Origin: JAEWSN01 sp942493335
GTDB taxonomy: Bacteria > Bacillota > Clostridia > DSM-8532
Length of the DNA stretch: 64,000 nucleotides
NCBI GenBank assembly: GCA_942493335.1
Contig: OW818693.1
Span: 4,154,001-4,218,000, forward strand
Reading direction: 5' to 3'
The stretch's first letter is position 1; the number at the start of each line of letters is the position of its first letter. Position numbers and translations under genes: made by a program. The notes under the pieces are model-generated. The model was given only the letters and a program-made list of their open reading frames with translations. It made no database searches and was not told the origin of the DNA. Positions 37,589 to 45,803 of the stretch are shown piece by piece.

Positions 37589-38581
37589 ATGCAGACACCC
37601 AAACTGTTCGCGTTGTTGCCCGAATGCTGCAACACCCCTGACGGCATGGCGGTCGATGCCGAAGGAAACCTGATTCTCTCCGCCGCCAATTATGCGGATC
37701 CGTCCGTGCCCGGCTGTCTCCTGAAAGTGGACCGGAATCGGAACATCACCAAATGGGCGGACATACCCCTTCATCCGGAAACCGGACACGCCCATCCGAT
37801 GGGCATCGCTTTCGGGCCTGACGGGGATTTGTATGTCGTCGACAACCAGGGATGGTCCGGCGCACCAGAGCTGCTGTTCAAGGGCCGCATCCTGCGTCTG
37901 CGGATCCGGAACGGCGTCGTGGAGAAATGCACGGTGGTGGCACAGGACATGGAACACCCGAACGGCCTCCGTATCCGGGACGGACACGTGTATGTCACGC
38001 AGAGCATGCTTTCCAGGGTGGATGATCCCACCGGGAGGCTTGTCAGCTGTGTGTATCGCTTCCGCCTCGGTGACGAGGGGGTCCGGGTGACCAACACGCT
38101 GGAGGATGCCGACATTCTCACCACCTTCCTCACCTTGAATCCTGAATGCCAGTATGGCGCAGACGGGATCGAATTTGATGCGGAAGGGAACCTTTATGTC
38201 GGCAATTTCGGCGACGGTGCCTTCCATAGGATTTCGTTCAATCGGGATGGATCCGTCAAGGAAAACATCGTCTGGGCGAAAGATCCCAAACAGCTTCAGA
38301 CAACGGATGGCATCATCCGGGACCCGGATACAGGAAACTTCTATGTGGCGGATTTTTCCGCGAACGCCATCGCGATGGTGACAAAGGACGGGAAAGTGAC
38401 TCGTATCGCCCAGAGTCCTGATTCGGACGGCTTCAAGGGTGAGCTTGACCAGCCCGGCGAACCTTGCATCTGGCAGGGAAGGCTTGTCATTTCCTGTTTC
38501 GACCTCGTGACGGGGCCGGACAAGGTGAACACCGCACACGAGATGCCGGCCACACTGTCGGAACTGGAGCTGGTGCCATGA
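37589..38581 (+). CDS. SMP-30/gluconolactonase-family lactonase
   Basis: A 330-residue six-bladed beta-propeller with repeated strand motifs (GMAVDAEGNLILSAAN, GIAFGPDGDLYVVDNQG, GIEFDAEGNLYVGNFGDG, GIIRDPDTGNFYVADFS) that place metal-binding Asn and Asp residues in the central channel. Family members open sugar lactones with a divalent metal. No signal peptide is seen, so it acts in the cytoplasm. Its stop overlaps the next start as ATGA, coupling it to a second lactonase-like gene. Confidence 0.85.
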   Translation: MQTPKLFALLPECCNTPDGMAVDAEGNLILSAANYADPSVPGCLLKVDRNRNITKWADIPLHPETGHAHPMGIAFGPDGDLYVVDNQGWSGAPELLFKGRILRLRIRNGVVEKCTVVAQDMEHPNGLRIRDGHVYVTQSMLSRVDDPTGRLVSCVYRFRLGDEGVRVTNTLEDADILTTFLTLNPECQYGADGIEFDAEGNLYVGNFGDGAFHRISFNRDGSVKENIVWAKDPKQLQTTDGIIRDPDTGNFYVADFSANAIAMVTKDGKVTRIAQSPDSDGFKGELDQPGEPCIWQGRLVISCFDLVTGPDKVNTAHEMPATLSELELVP

Positions 38582-39642
38582 ACGTCCGTCCGGATGATGA
38601 AAATTCGGAAACCGGCATGCAGGCGAGTTCGGAGGAAAATCCAAGCAGAATTCCATTCGGAAATCCCGACAAAAAAGGCAAAGGGTCGGATCGTGGAATC
38701 CAGACCGTTCTCGGCCGGATCCCACCGGAATCCCTGGGAATCTGCCAGGCCCACGAACATCTCTTCGTAAAGGCGGGTCCTGCTACGGCTGTCGTGCCTT
38801 CCCTTCTGCTGGACGATTACGCAAAAACGCTTGAGGAACTGCTTGCGTTCCGGGCCGCCGGCGGCATGTCCCTTGTGGATGCGCAGCCGATCGGAAGCGG
38901 CCGCATGGCGGATTTGCAGGAACGTGTCTCGCTGGGAAGCGGTGTGAACGTTGTAGCTTCCACTGGGTTCCACCGCCCGTTTTTCTATGCGGACAATCAC
39001 TGGATTCATGGCACCCCGGCGGACAGGCTTGCCAGGTTGTTTCTGGAAGAATTGTCCGAGGGCATGTACCTGGATGGAGAAACCGCCTGGCCGAGCCTCA
39101 AAGGGACAGCCAGAGCGGGTCTGATCAAGGCGGCTGCCGGACCCGACGGGATTCAGGGCCGGTGGGCATGCCTTTTCGAAGCGGCAGCGGATGCCGCTCG
39201 CGAAACTGCTGCACCGGTACTCGTGCATACGGAAGAGGGGAGGAACGGACTTGCGATTGTCCGCTTCTTTTCCGATCGCGGTGTGCCGCCCGAGCAGCTG
39301 ATCCTCTGTCATCTCGACCGGATCGCGGGAAATGCCGATGTCATGGCGGAAGTGGCTGCGACCGGCGCCTGGCTGGAGCTTGACACCATCGGACGGTTCA
39401 AGGCGCATAGTGACGAAGCGGAAGGCGACATGATCGCCAGCCTCATCGAAAAGGGCCATGGTGAAAAGCTCCTGCTCGGGCTGGATGTCACGCGGGCACG
39501 GATGCGCGCCTATGGCGGGGATATTGGGCTGGATTACCTGTTGAAACGGTTTTTGCCGTTGCTGCGGAAACAAGGAATTCCCGAGACGGAGCTGGTCCGC
39601 ATGCTGGTGGAGAATCCCGCAAAGGCATTGTGTATGCGATGA
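38578..39642 (+). CDS. Phosphotriesterase-family (PTE-like lactonase) metal hydrolase
   Basis: A 354-residue TIM-barrel amidohydrolase. Binuclear metal ligands are recognisable: HEH at 59-61, the bridging Lys in GLIKAAAG, His in LVHTEEG, His in ILCHLDR and Asp in LLGLDVTR. The N-terminal 35 residues are polar and unlike the family. Relatives with this pattern hydrolyse lactones, often phosphorylated sugar lactones. Coupling to the SMP-30 gene suggests two successive or alternative ring-opening steps in one oxidative sugar pathway. Confidence 0.83.
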   Translation: MNVRPDDENSETGMQASSEENPSRIPFGNPDKKGKGSDRGIQTVLGRIPPESLGICQAHEHLFVKAGPATAVVPSLLLDDYAKTLEELLAFRAAGGMSLVDAQPIGSGRMADLQERVSLGSGVNVVASTGFHRPFFYADNHWIHGTPADRLARLFLEELSEGMYLDGETAWPSLKGTARAGLIKAAAGPDGIQGRWACLFEAAADAARETAAPVLVHTEEGRNGLAIVRFFSDRGVPPEQLILCHLDRIAGNADVMAEVAATGAWLELDTIGRFKAHSDEAEGDMIASLIEKGHGEKLLLGLDVTRARMRAYGGDIGLDYLLKRFLPLLRKQGIPETELVRMLVENPAKALCMR

Positions 39643-39686
39643 ATGACAACCGGATATGCAATGGCGTGGGACGGGCTGGAACTGGC

Positions 39687-39716
39687 TTGCATACCTGTGA
39701 CGCAATGTGGTATATG
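39687..39716 (+). promoter_or_regulatory. Possible promoter of the polyphosphate phosphotransferase gene
   Basis: TTGCAT (39687-39692), 18 bases, TATATG (39711-39716), 54 bases before the start. Confidence 0.45.
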
Positions 39717-39770
39717 TCAAGCAGGCGCCGCGGGTTGAACAACGAAGGGCGCCTGCTGGAGGGTACACCC

Positions 39771-41402
39771 ATGCTGAAGGATCTCGATCTGGACAAGACG
39801 CTGTCCAAAGAAGACTACAAAGCCCGATACGAGGAACTTTCCATCCGGCTTGGCGAATTGCAGCGCAAGGCCCGGGAATTGGGCATTCCCGTTCTGATCG
39901 CCTTTGAGGGATGGGAAGCTGCCGGCAAGGGAACGCAAATCAACAAGCTGCTGCTGTCGCTCGATCCAAGGGGATACAATGTCCATGTCGGCGAAGCGGT
40001 GGATGAGGACGAACGGCTCCGGCCCTATTGGTGGCGGTTTTGGATCAGAACGCCTGCAAAGGGCCGGTTTTCGATCTTCGACAGAAGCTGGTGCATGCAT
40101 GCCATCGATTGCCTTTATGCGAAAAAGCCGGACCGGAACGCATTCGATCGTGCCTGTCGGGAAATCAACGCATTTGAGCGGCAGTTGGCTGATGATGGCA
40201 CGCTGATCCTGAAATTTTTCCTGCACATCGGCAGGAAGGAGCAGAAAAAGCGCTTTGAAGCGCTTGAGGAAAACGCCAGTACGGCATGGAAGGTCGCCAA
40301 GTCGGATTGGGCGCAGAACCGGCGCTATGACGAATGGCGCGATGCGGTGCAGGAAGTGCTTGAACGAACCGATGCCGAGGTGGCGCGTTGGCACTTGGTG
40401 GAGTCGGAAGACCGCCGTTTCGCGACGATCAAGATTGGCACGCTGCTGGCGGAGGCATTGGCAGTGGCCATCGGTCAAGCCGAAGCCGGACTTGCGGAAA
40501 AGGCGGCCAGCGCCGCCGGTACAGGCAAAGCCTCCGGTACCGGCAAATCCGCAAGCACAGGCAAAGCCGCAAGTGTCGGGAAGGCCGCCAAGGCCGAAAA
40601 AATCGTCGTTCCAACCCGAAAGACAACCGGGAGCACCGGATCCCCGGCAACACCGGTGGAGACAACGCAGCAAACAGTTCAGATGAGTTCGTCCATCCTG
40701 GGGGCCGTGGATCTCTCGGTTTCCCTGGACGCCGATTATGAAATCGAACTGGACAAGTGGCAGGCGCGCATCCGAGACATGGAATATGCGATGTACAAGG
40801 CCCGCGTACCTTTGATGGTCCTGTATGAAGGCTGGGATGCGGCCGGAAAGGGCGGAAACATCCGGCGGCTCACGGCGCAGATGGATCCGCGTGGATATGA
40901 TGTGATTCCCGTATCGGCGCCCAACGACATCGAGAAGGCCCACCACTATTTGTGGCGGTTCTGGAATTCGATCCCCAAAGCCGGCCATATCGCCATCTTT
41001 GACCGGACCTGGTATGGACGCGTGCTGGTGGAGCGGGTGGAAGGATTCTGTTCGGAAGCGGAGTGGAAACGGGCTTACCGGGAAATCAACGAAATGGAGG
41101 AGCAGCTGACGGAATCCGGTGTCGGGCTGGTGAAATTCTGGCTGCACATCGATCCCGAAGAGCAGCTGCGCCGTTTTGAGGAACGCCAGGAGGTCAGCTG
41201 GAAAACATGGAAGATCACAGATGAGGATTGGCGGAATCGCGAAAAATGGGACCGTTACCGGGAAGCCGTGGATGAAATGCTTTTCCGTACTGGAACTTCG
41301 CATGCGCCGTGGACGGTTGTCGAAGCAAATGACAAGCACCATGCACGGGTGAAGGCCCTGCGTACCGTTGTGGAAACAATGTCCGGCTTCCTCTCCTTCT
41401 GA
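39771..41402 (+). CDS. pap: Two-domain PPK2: polyphosphate:AMP phosphotransferase
   Basis: 543 residues with two PPK2 domains. Domain 1 (about 10-235) has a Walker A FEGWEAAGKG but reads FDRSWCMHAID where the active form has FDRTWYGRVLVERV. Domain 2 (about 315-540) keeps YEGWDAAGKG, WRFWNSIPKAGHIAIFDRTWYGR and is probably the active one, as in class II PPK2. A Gly/Ala/Ser/Thr/Lys linker (about 240-300) with TGKAS-like repeats joins them. It uses polyphosphate to phosphorylate AMP to ADP. GGAGGG precedes ATG 39771; an upstream open frame is not needed. Confidence 0.9.
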   Translation: MLKDLDLDKTLSKEDYKARYEELSIRLGELQRKARELGIPVLIAFEGWEAAGKGTQINKLLLSLDPRGYNVHVGEAVDEDERLRPYWWRFWIRTPAKGRFSIFDRSWCMHAIDCLYAKKPDRNAFDRACREINAFERQLADDGTLILKFFLHIGRKEQKKRFEALEENASTAWKVAKSDWAQNRRYDEWRDAVQEVLERTDAEVARWHLVESEDRRFATIKIGTLLAEALAVAIGQAEAGLAEKAASAAGTGKASGTGKSASTGKAASVGKAAKAEKIVVPTRKTTGSTGSPATPVETTQQTVQMSSSILGAVDLSVSLDADYEIELDKWQARIRDMEYAMYKARVPLMVLYEGWDAAGKGGNIRRLTAQMDPRGYDVIPVSAPNDIEKAHHYLWRFWNSIPKAGHIAIFDRTWYGRVLVERVEGFCSEAEWKRAYREINEMEEQLTESGVGLVKFWLHIDPEEQLRRFEERQEVSWKTWKITDEDWRNREKWDRYREAVDEMLFRTGTSHAPWTVVEANDKHHARVKALRTVVETMSGFLSF

Positions 41403-41436
41403 TTCAGGATGGTTTTCCGGCAGGAACCTGCAAATG

Positions 41437-41505
41437 AAAAGGATCTTGTCCAAATCCGATGCGGCATGCCATTGCCGGATCCGGTGCTGGGAAGGATCCT
41501 TTTTT
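41437..41505 (+). terminator. Terminator after the polyphosphate phosphotransferase gene
   Basis: Stem AAAAGGATC (41437-41445) with GATCCTTTT (41495-41503), followed by further T. The long loop can fold further. Confidence 0.6.
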
Positions 41506-41580
41506 GTTATTTCTGACACAGGGTGGGCTTGCTTCTCCCCGTGGAACCGGCACCAGACCGTACGACCTGCACGACCGGAT

Positions 41581-41754
41581 TTGTCACCAGGATGGTGGCC
41601 TTGCGAAACGTCATTTGTCGCCATGGGCGGAACCCCATGTTTGTCACCATCGACTGGTGACACAAGCGCATAAGCAATCGTTGATAACTACGAAACCACA
41701 GGCGTATGATGGTGACACGGGGATACATTGTTCGGATTTGGCACCTATGGTGAC
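41581..41754. promoter_or_regulatory. Cluster of TGTCACCA operator-like boxes upstream of mtlR
   Basis: TGTCACCA occurs at 41582-41589 and 41642-41649 and its complement TGGTGACA at 41655-41662 and 41710-41717; near matches lie at 41615-41623 and 41748-41754. Two of them form a dyad, TTGTCACCA-N5-TGGTGACA. This resembles the TTG-N-CACA dyads reported for Bacillus-type MtlR. An exact copy is also found before mtlA. Confidence 0.7.
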
Positions 41755-41798
41755 TGCCGGCATGCCGACCGGCAAGTCGGACAGGATGGAGGTGCCAA

Positions 41799-43925
41799 AT
41801 GGCGGGAAGCATACTGGAACTGAGAAGGAAGACGGTTCTGCAGCTCCTGGCCGAAACCGAGGGATTTGTCACCGTCCAGCAGATCGCCGACCAGGTCGGC
41901 GTATCCCGCCGCACGATCCTTCGGGAGATGGATGGGGTTTCCGAATGGCTTTCCACCCTGGGGTTCTCCGTCTTGTCGAAACCTGGCCAGGGTGTCGTGC
42001 TCGAAGGCGGGGGAACGGAACGGAGCCGGCTTTCCGGTCTCCTTCACGGAGAACAGCCCGAAGTGGTCAATATGCCCAAAGACAGGCAGAAGCTCATTCT
42101 GGTGGAGCTGATGCAGCAAAAGGAGCCCATCAAGCTTTACAATATCACTTCCCGCCTTGGCGTGAGCGCGAGTACCATCAGCAACGACCTTGACAAGGTG
42201 GAAGCCTGGCTCGAGAATTATGACCTGCATCTGGTCCGGAAGACCGGGCTTGGTGTCTATGTGGAGGGGAAGGAAGCGGATTTCCGCCGGGCGATGATAG
42301 CCCTTTTGTATGAGAATACAAGTGAAGAAGAGCTGATGAAGATCATCAAGGACACGGTGCCCGGACGCCTTCATCGCACCAACCTCATTCAGATCAACGT
42401 ACGGAACAGGCTGCTGAACCTCATCGACCGGGCGTCCATCGAGAAGATAGAAAACACGGTATACAGCCTTGAGAAACGGATGTCGCACCGGTTGGCGGAA
42501 AGTGCCTGTATCGGCCTCATGGTCCATCTGGCCCTTGCCATCCAGCGCATCAAGAACAATGAGCGCATCACCATCGACCCGGTCCTGCTCGCGGAACTTC
42601 GTCGGACGGATGAATTCCGGTTCGCCCTTGAGATCGGGGAAGAAATGAGCCGTTCCTTTTCGCTCGAGGTGCCGGAGGATGAAGTCGGATATGTCACCAT
42701 GCATCTGAAGGGTGCGCGTGTCTATAATGATCAGGCAAAAATGATCGAATCGGAACCGGAAACGCTGGACCGTTCGGAGCTCATGGAACTGGCCAGGGAA
42801 ATGATCCGGGTCGTGGAGTCCGAATTCCATATGACCTTGCAGGAAGACGACAAACTGCTCCTGGATCTTGTCGGACACCTGGACCCCACGCTTCGGCGCC
42901 TCGAGTTCAACCTGGACATCCGCAATCCGCTGCTGGACAAGCTGAAGGAACTGTTTCCGGAAGTCTACCGGATCAGCGAGAAGGCTGCGATCGTATTGAA
43001 AAAACGCATCGGGCGGGACGTGCCGGATGCAGAGATTGGTTTCCTCGCGATGCATTTCGGCGCAGCCATCGAGAAGCGCCGCGGCAGTTTCGACAAGAGC
43101 ATCCGCGTGGTCGTGGCCTGCCCCAGCGGCATGGGCACATCCCGCCTCCTGTCAGCCCGGCTTGAGAAGGAATTTCCCGACATGGAAATCGTCGATGTGG
43201 TATCCACGTTCGAACTGTCCCAGGACTGGCTGACCGAAAACCGGATCAGTCTTGTGATTTCCACCATTCCGCTTGAGGATTGCCCCATACGGACCCTCTG
43301 TGTGAACCCGTTGCTGATGGAAGACGACCGCATAGCCGTGCAACAGGCCATCCGGCGCGCCACACCGCGAAACCCGCACGATTCGGCCATTCCGGGGCTC
43401 CCACTGCGTGAGAACATCGCACATGTGCTTGGATACAGCCATTTCATCGCCGATATTCTGGAACATCACGGAACGCTGATGAATGACAAGCTCCAGACAC
43501 CGGAAGAGCTGGCGGAAGCGTTGGTTCGGGAAGTCACGGCGGATCCGGCGGAACAGGCGCACCTGAAGGAACAGATTCTTGAGAGGGCCGAACTGATGGC
43601 CACCGGCGATTGTGCGGTGCTCAACTGCACGGCAAGATCCATACCCTTCCATGCCTTTGTCCTCTGCCGGCCGCGAAAGGAATTGTTGTCCGCCTTCTGT
43701 CGGAAACCCGTCCATCTGCTTGCTGTCCTGGTGTCTCCCGAAGGGGCCAGAAACAGGGAGGAAACCATGATTCGGGATTTCAGCCGTTATATCGGCGGCA
43801 ACTTCCGGATCGGGCGTTCCTGGAAGAGCCTGCAGCCGCAGGATCTGGACGAACGGCTTTATGTCCTGCTGAACGATCTGTACATGTCGAAGCTGTATGA
43901 CTGGCGTGCGGGCCTGCATGCCTGA
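41799..43925 (+). CDS. mtlR: PRD-containing PTS regulator, MtlR type
   Basis: 708 residues in the MtlR/LicR order: an HTH_11 DNA-binding domain (VTVQQIADQVGVSRRTILREMDGV), a second helix-turn-helix (LYNITSRLGVSASTISNDLDKVE), PRD1 and PRD2 with their phosphorylatable histidines (IGLMVHLALAIQR, VGYVTMHLKGAR, LDLVGHLDPTLRR, IGFLAMHFGAAIE), an EIIB-like domain with CPSGMGTSRLL, and a C-terminal EIIA-like domain. GGAGG at 41788-41792 fixes the start. Phosphorylation by PTS proteins sets its activity, so it should activate the mannitol genes downstream when mannitol is transported. The upstream TGTCACCA cluster is its likely binding region. Confidence 0.92.
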   Translation: MAGSILELRRKTVLQLLAETEGFVTVQQIADQVGVSRRTILREMDGVSEWLSTLGFSVLSKPGQGVVLEGGGTERSRLSGLLHGEQPEVVNMPKDRQKLILVELMQQKEPIKLYNITSRLGVSASTISNDLDKVEAWLENYDLHLVRKTGLGVYVEGKEADFRRAMIALLYENTSEEELMKIIKDTVPGRLHRTNLIQINVRNRLLNLIDRASIEKIENTVYSLEKRMSHRLAESACIGLMVHLALAIQRIKNNERITIDPVLLAELRRTDEFRFALEIGEEMSRSFSLEVPEDEVGYVTMHLKGARVYNDQAKMIESEPETLDRSELMELAREMIRVVESEFHMTLQEDDKLLLDLVGHLDPTLRRLEFNLDIRNPLLDKLKELFPEVYRISEKAAIVLKKRIGRDVPDAEIGFLAMHFGAAIEKRRGSFDKSIRVVVACPSGMGTSRLLSARLEKEFPDMEIVDVVSTFELSQDWLTENRISLVISTIPLEDCPIRTLCVNPLLMEDDRIAVQQAIRRATPRNPHDSAIPGLPLRENIAHVLGYSHFIADILEHHGTLMNDKLQTPEELAEALVREVTADPAEQAHLKEQILERAELMATGDCAVLNCTARSIPFHAFVLCRPRKELLSAFCRKPVHLLAVLVSPEGARNREETMIRDFSRYIGGNFRIGRSWKSLQPQDLDERLYVLLNDLYMSKLYDWRAGLHA

Positions 43926-44077
43926 GAAGAACTCGTCCATTAGTAGAACGCATCGTTGAGAAGGACTTCATCTCTGAACGGAATTCGTTCCCCGAAATGA
44001 ATGCTGGCGAACAACGCAATTCTTTCCCGAACCGGATGAACCGAGGATGGAAAAACGCAAATAGAAGGAGAATGGTT

Positions 44078-44590
44078 ATGAAATTCGGCTTTTTCGGCAA
44101 AAAGGAAGAGAAACCCGCAGTCCCTGCCACCCCCGCGATACAGGAGACACAGGCGGGCGAGCCCGTTCTCACCCTGGACAGGATCAAGCTCGGCTGTGAG
44201 ACGGTAGACAAGGAAACCGCCATTCGCGCCGTGGGACAGCTGCTCGTGGATGCAGGCTGTGTCGACGCCGGTTATGTCGAAGCCATGCTGGACCGTGAAA
44301 AGGTTCTGACCACCTATATCGGTGAAGGCGTCGCCATCCCACACGGCGTCGGAACGGCCCGCGATCTGATCAGAAAGAGCGGCATCTGCGTGATGCAGTA
44401 TCCCCAGGGCGTCGTCTTTGGAGAAGGCAAGGTGGCCCGGCTTGTCGTCGGCATTGCCGGCAAGGGCGGGGAACACATGGACATCCTGTCGAACCTGGCT
44501 GAGATCATCATGGAAAAGGAAATCATCACGAAGCTGTTCGAGACCGACAACGCACAGGACATTCATTCGGCCTTTGTCGGCAAGCTGTGA
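44078..44590 (+). CDS. mtlF: Mannitol-specific PTS enzyme IIA
   Basis: 170 residues. After a Lys/Pro/Ala-rich N-terminal extension of about 25 residues, the EIIA(Mtl) domain follows with the phosphorylation motif GVAIPHGVGTA (active His). It takes phosphate from HPr and passes it to the IIB domain of MtlA. AAGGAG at 44065-44070 lies seven bases before ATG 44078. The 152-base gap after mtlR holds a near-palindrome AACGGAATTCGTT that could be regulatory, but no TGTCACCA box. Confidence 0.92.
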   Translation: MKFGFFGKKEEKPAVPATPAIQETQAGEPVLTLDRIKLGCETVDKETAIRAVGQLLVDAGCVDAGYVEAMLDREKVLTTYIGEGVAIPHGVGTARDLIRKSGICVMQYPQGVVFGEGKVARLVVGIAGKGGEHMDILSNLAEIIMEKEIITKLFETDNAQDIHSAFVGKL

Positions 44591-44624
44591 TTCCCGCCGG
44601 TCCGGCGCGTAGAGGAGAAACGTC

Positions 44625-45803
44625 ATGAAAACGGCCATCCATTTCGGAGCAGGAAACATCGGTCGCGGTTTCATCGGAAGCCTTCTTTCCCAGGCAGGGT
44701 ACCGGGTCGTCTTTGCGGATGTGAACCGGGAACTCGTCGAGGCGATTGCCGCCGCCGGCCAATACACACTGCGCATCGTGGGGGACACCGTCCATACCGA
44801 AACCATCACGAACGTCACCGCTCTCGCGAACGATGATGAACGGCTCCTTGCGGTTTCCACGGAAGCGGACCTGATCACGACGGCTGTCGGACCGAATATC
44901 CTCGTACGCCTTGCGCCTGTCGTATCCCAATTCATCCGCAGACGCAGGGAAGATGGAATCGAACGCCCGCTGAACATCATCGCCTGTGAAAACATGGTGG
45001 GCGGATCGAGCCGGCTCGGTCAGGAAGTCATGAAGTATCTGGGGCGCGAGGAACGCGAATGGTGCCGGATGCACATCGGTTTCCCCGACGCCGTTGTGGA
45101 CCGCATCGTGCCGCCTGCCACCGACATGTCCGACAAACTGGCGGTTTCCGTCGAGTCCTTCCATGAATGGACGGCGGATCGAAAGGGATTTGTCGGGGAA
45201 TTCCCCGTCCTGGACGGACTGAACCTCACCGGAAATCTGCCCGCTTATGTGGAACGGAAGCTTTTCACGCTCAATACCGGACATTCCGTCGCTGCCTATC
45301 TGGGACGTCGCGCCGGGTACACCACCATCCGCCAGAGTGTTTCGAATCCGGAGATCCGGGCCTGTGTGCGGTGTGCCATGGTAGAGAGCGGCGCCGTGCT
45401 CGTGCAGCGTCACGGATTTCATCCGGCCGAGCATGCGAAGTATGTGGAAAAGATTCTGGCCCGTTTTGACAATCCCTGGCTGGATGACAGTGTGGACCGC
45501 GTCGGACGCGATCCGCTGCGCAAACTATCCGCCAATGACCGGTTCATTCTGCCGATGACCATGGCGGCATCCATGGGCCTTTCCTATGAACACCTGATGG
45601 CGGGCGCCGCCGCCGCATTTTGCTTCGAGCCTGCCGATGACCCGGCCGCGGCGGACCTGCAGCGGATGCTCCGGCAATATGGCGTGCGTGAAACCGTGAA
45701 ACGTGTCACGGGACTCGAGGAAGGGAATCCGATCCTGGAAGACATGGTCGCCAGGGTAGAGCTGTTGGACCCGGTCCGATTCGAATCGAAGGAAGGCGCA
45801 TGA
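44625..45803 (+). CDS. mtlD: Mannitol-1-phosphate 5-dehydrogenase
   Basis: A 392-residue long-chain (polyol-specific) dehydrogenase. The NAD site is at the start (AIHFGAGNIGRGFIG), and the C-terminal catalytic domain contains ERKLFTLNTGHSVAAYLG with the conserved Asn/His and Lys motif. It oxidises mannitol 1-phosphate to fructose 6-phosphate with NAD. A GAGGAG site precedes the ATG. Its TGA overlaps the ATG of the enzyme I gene (ATGA), so dehydrogenase and general PTS enzyme are translationally linked. Confidence 0.97.
   Translation: MKTAIHFGAGNIGRGFIGSLLSQAGYRVVFADVNRELVEAIAAAGQYTLRIVGDTVHTETITNVTALANDDERLLAVSTEADLITTAVGPNILVRLAPVVSQFIRRRREDGIERPLNIIACENMVGGSSRLGQEVMKYLGREEREWCRMHIGFPDAVVDRIVPPATDMSDKLAVSVESFHEWTADRKGFVGEFPVLDGLNLTGNLPAYVERKLFTLNTGHSVAAYLGRRAGYTTIRQSVSNPEIRACVRCAMVESGAVLVQRHGFHPAEHAKYVEKILARFDNPWLDDSVDRVGRDPLRKLSANDRFILPMTMAASMGLSYEHLMAGAAAAFCFEPADDPAAADLQRMLRQYGVRETVKRVTGLEEGNPILEDMVARVELLDPVRFESKEGA

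Noticed and set aside
36524..38725. Minus-strand open frame of 733 codons opposite the dehydrogenase and SMP-30 genes
   Set aside because: It spans two clear plus-strand genes, has no ribosome binding site and no family resemblance. High GC removes stop codons on the other strand.
39717..41663. Minus-strand open frame opposite the PPK2 gene
   Set aside because: Low-complexity His/Cys/Gly translation mirrors the plus-strand linker; no start signal.
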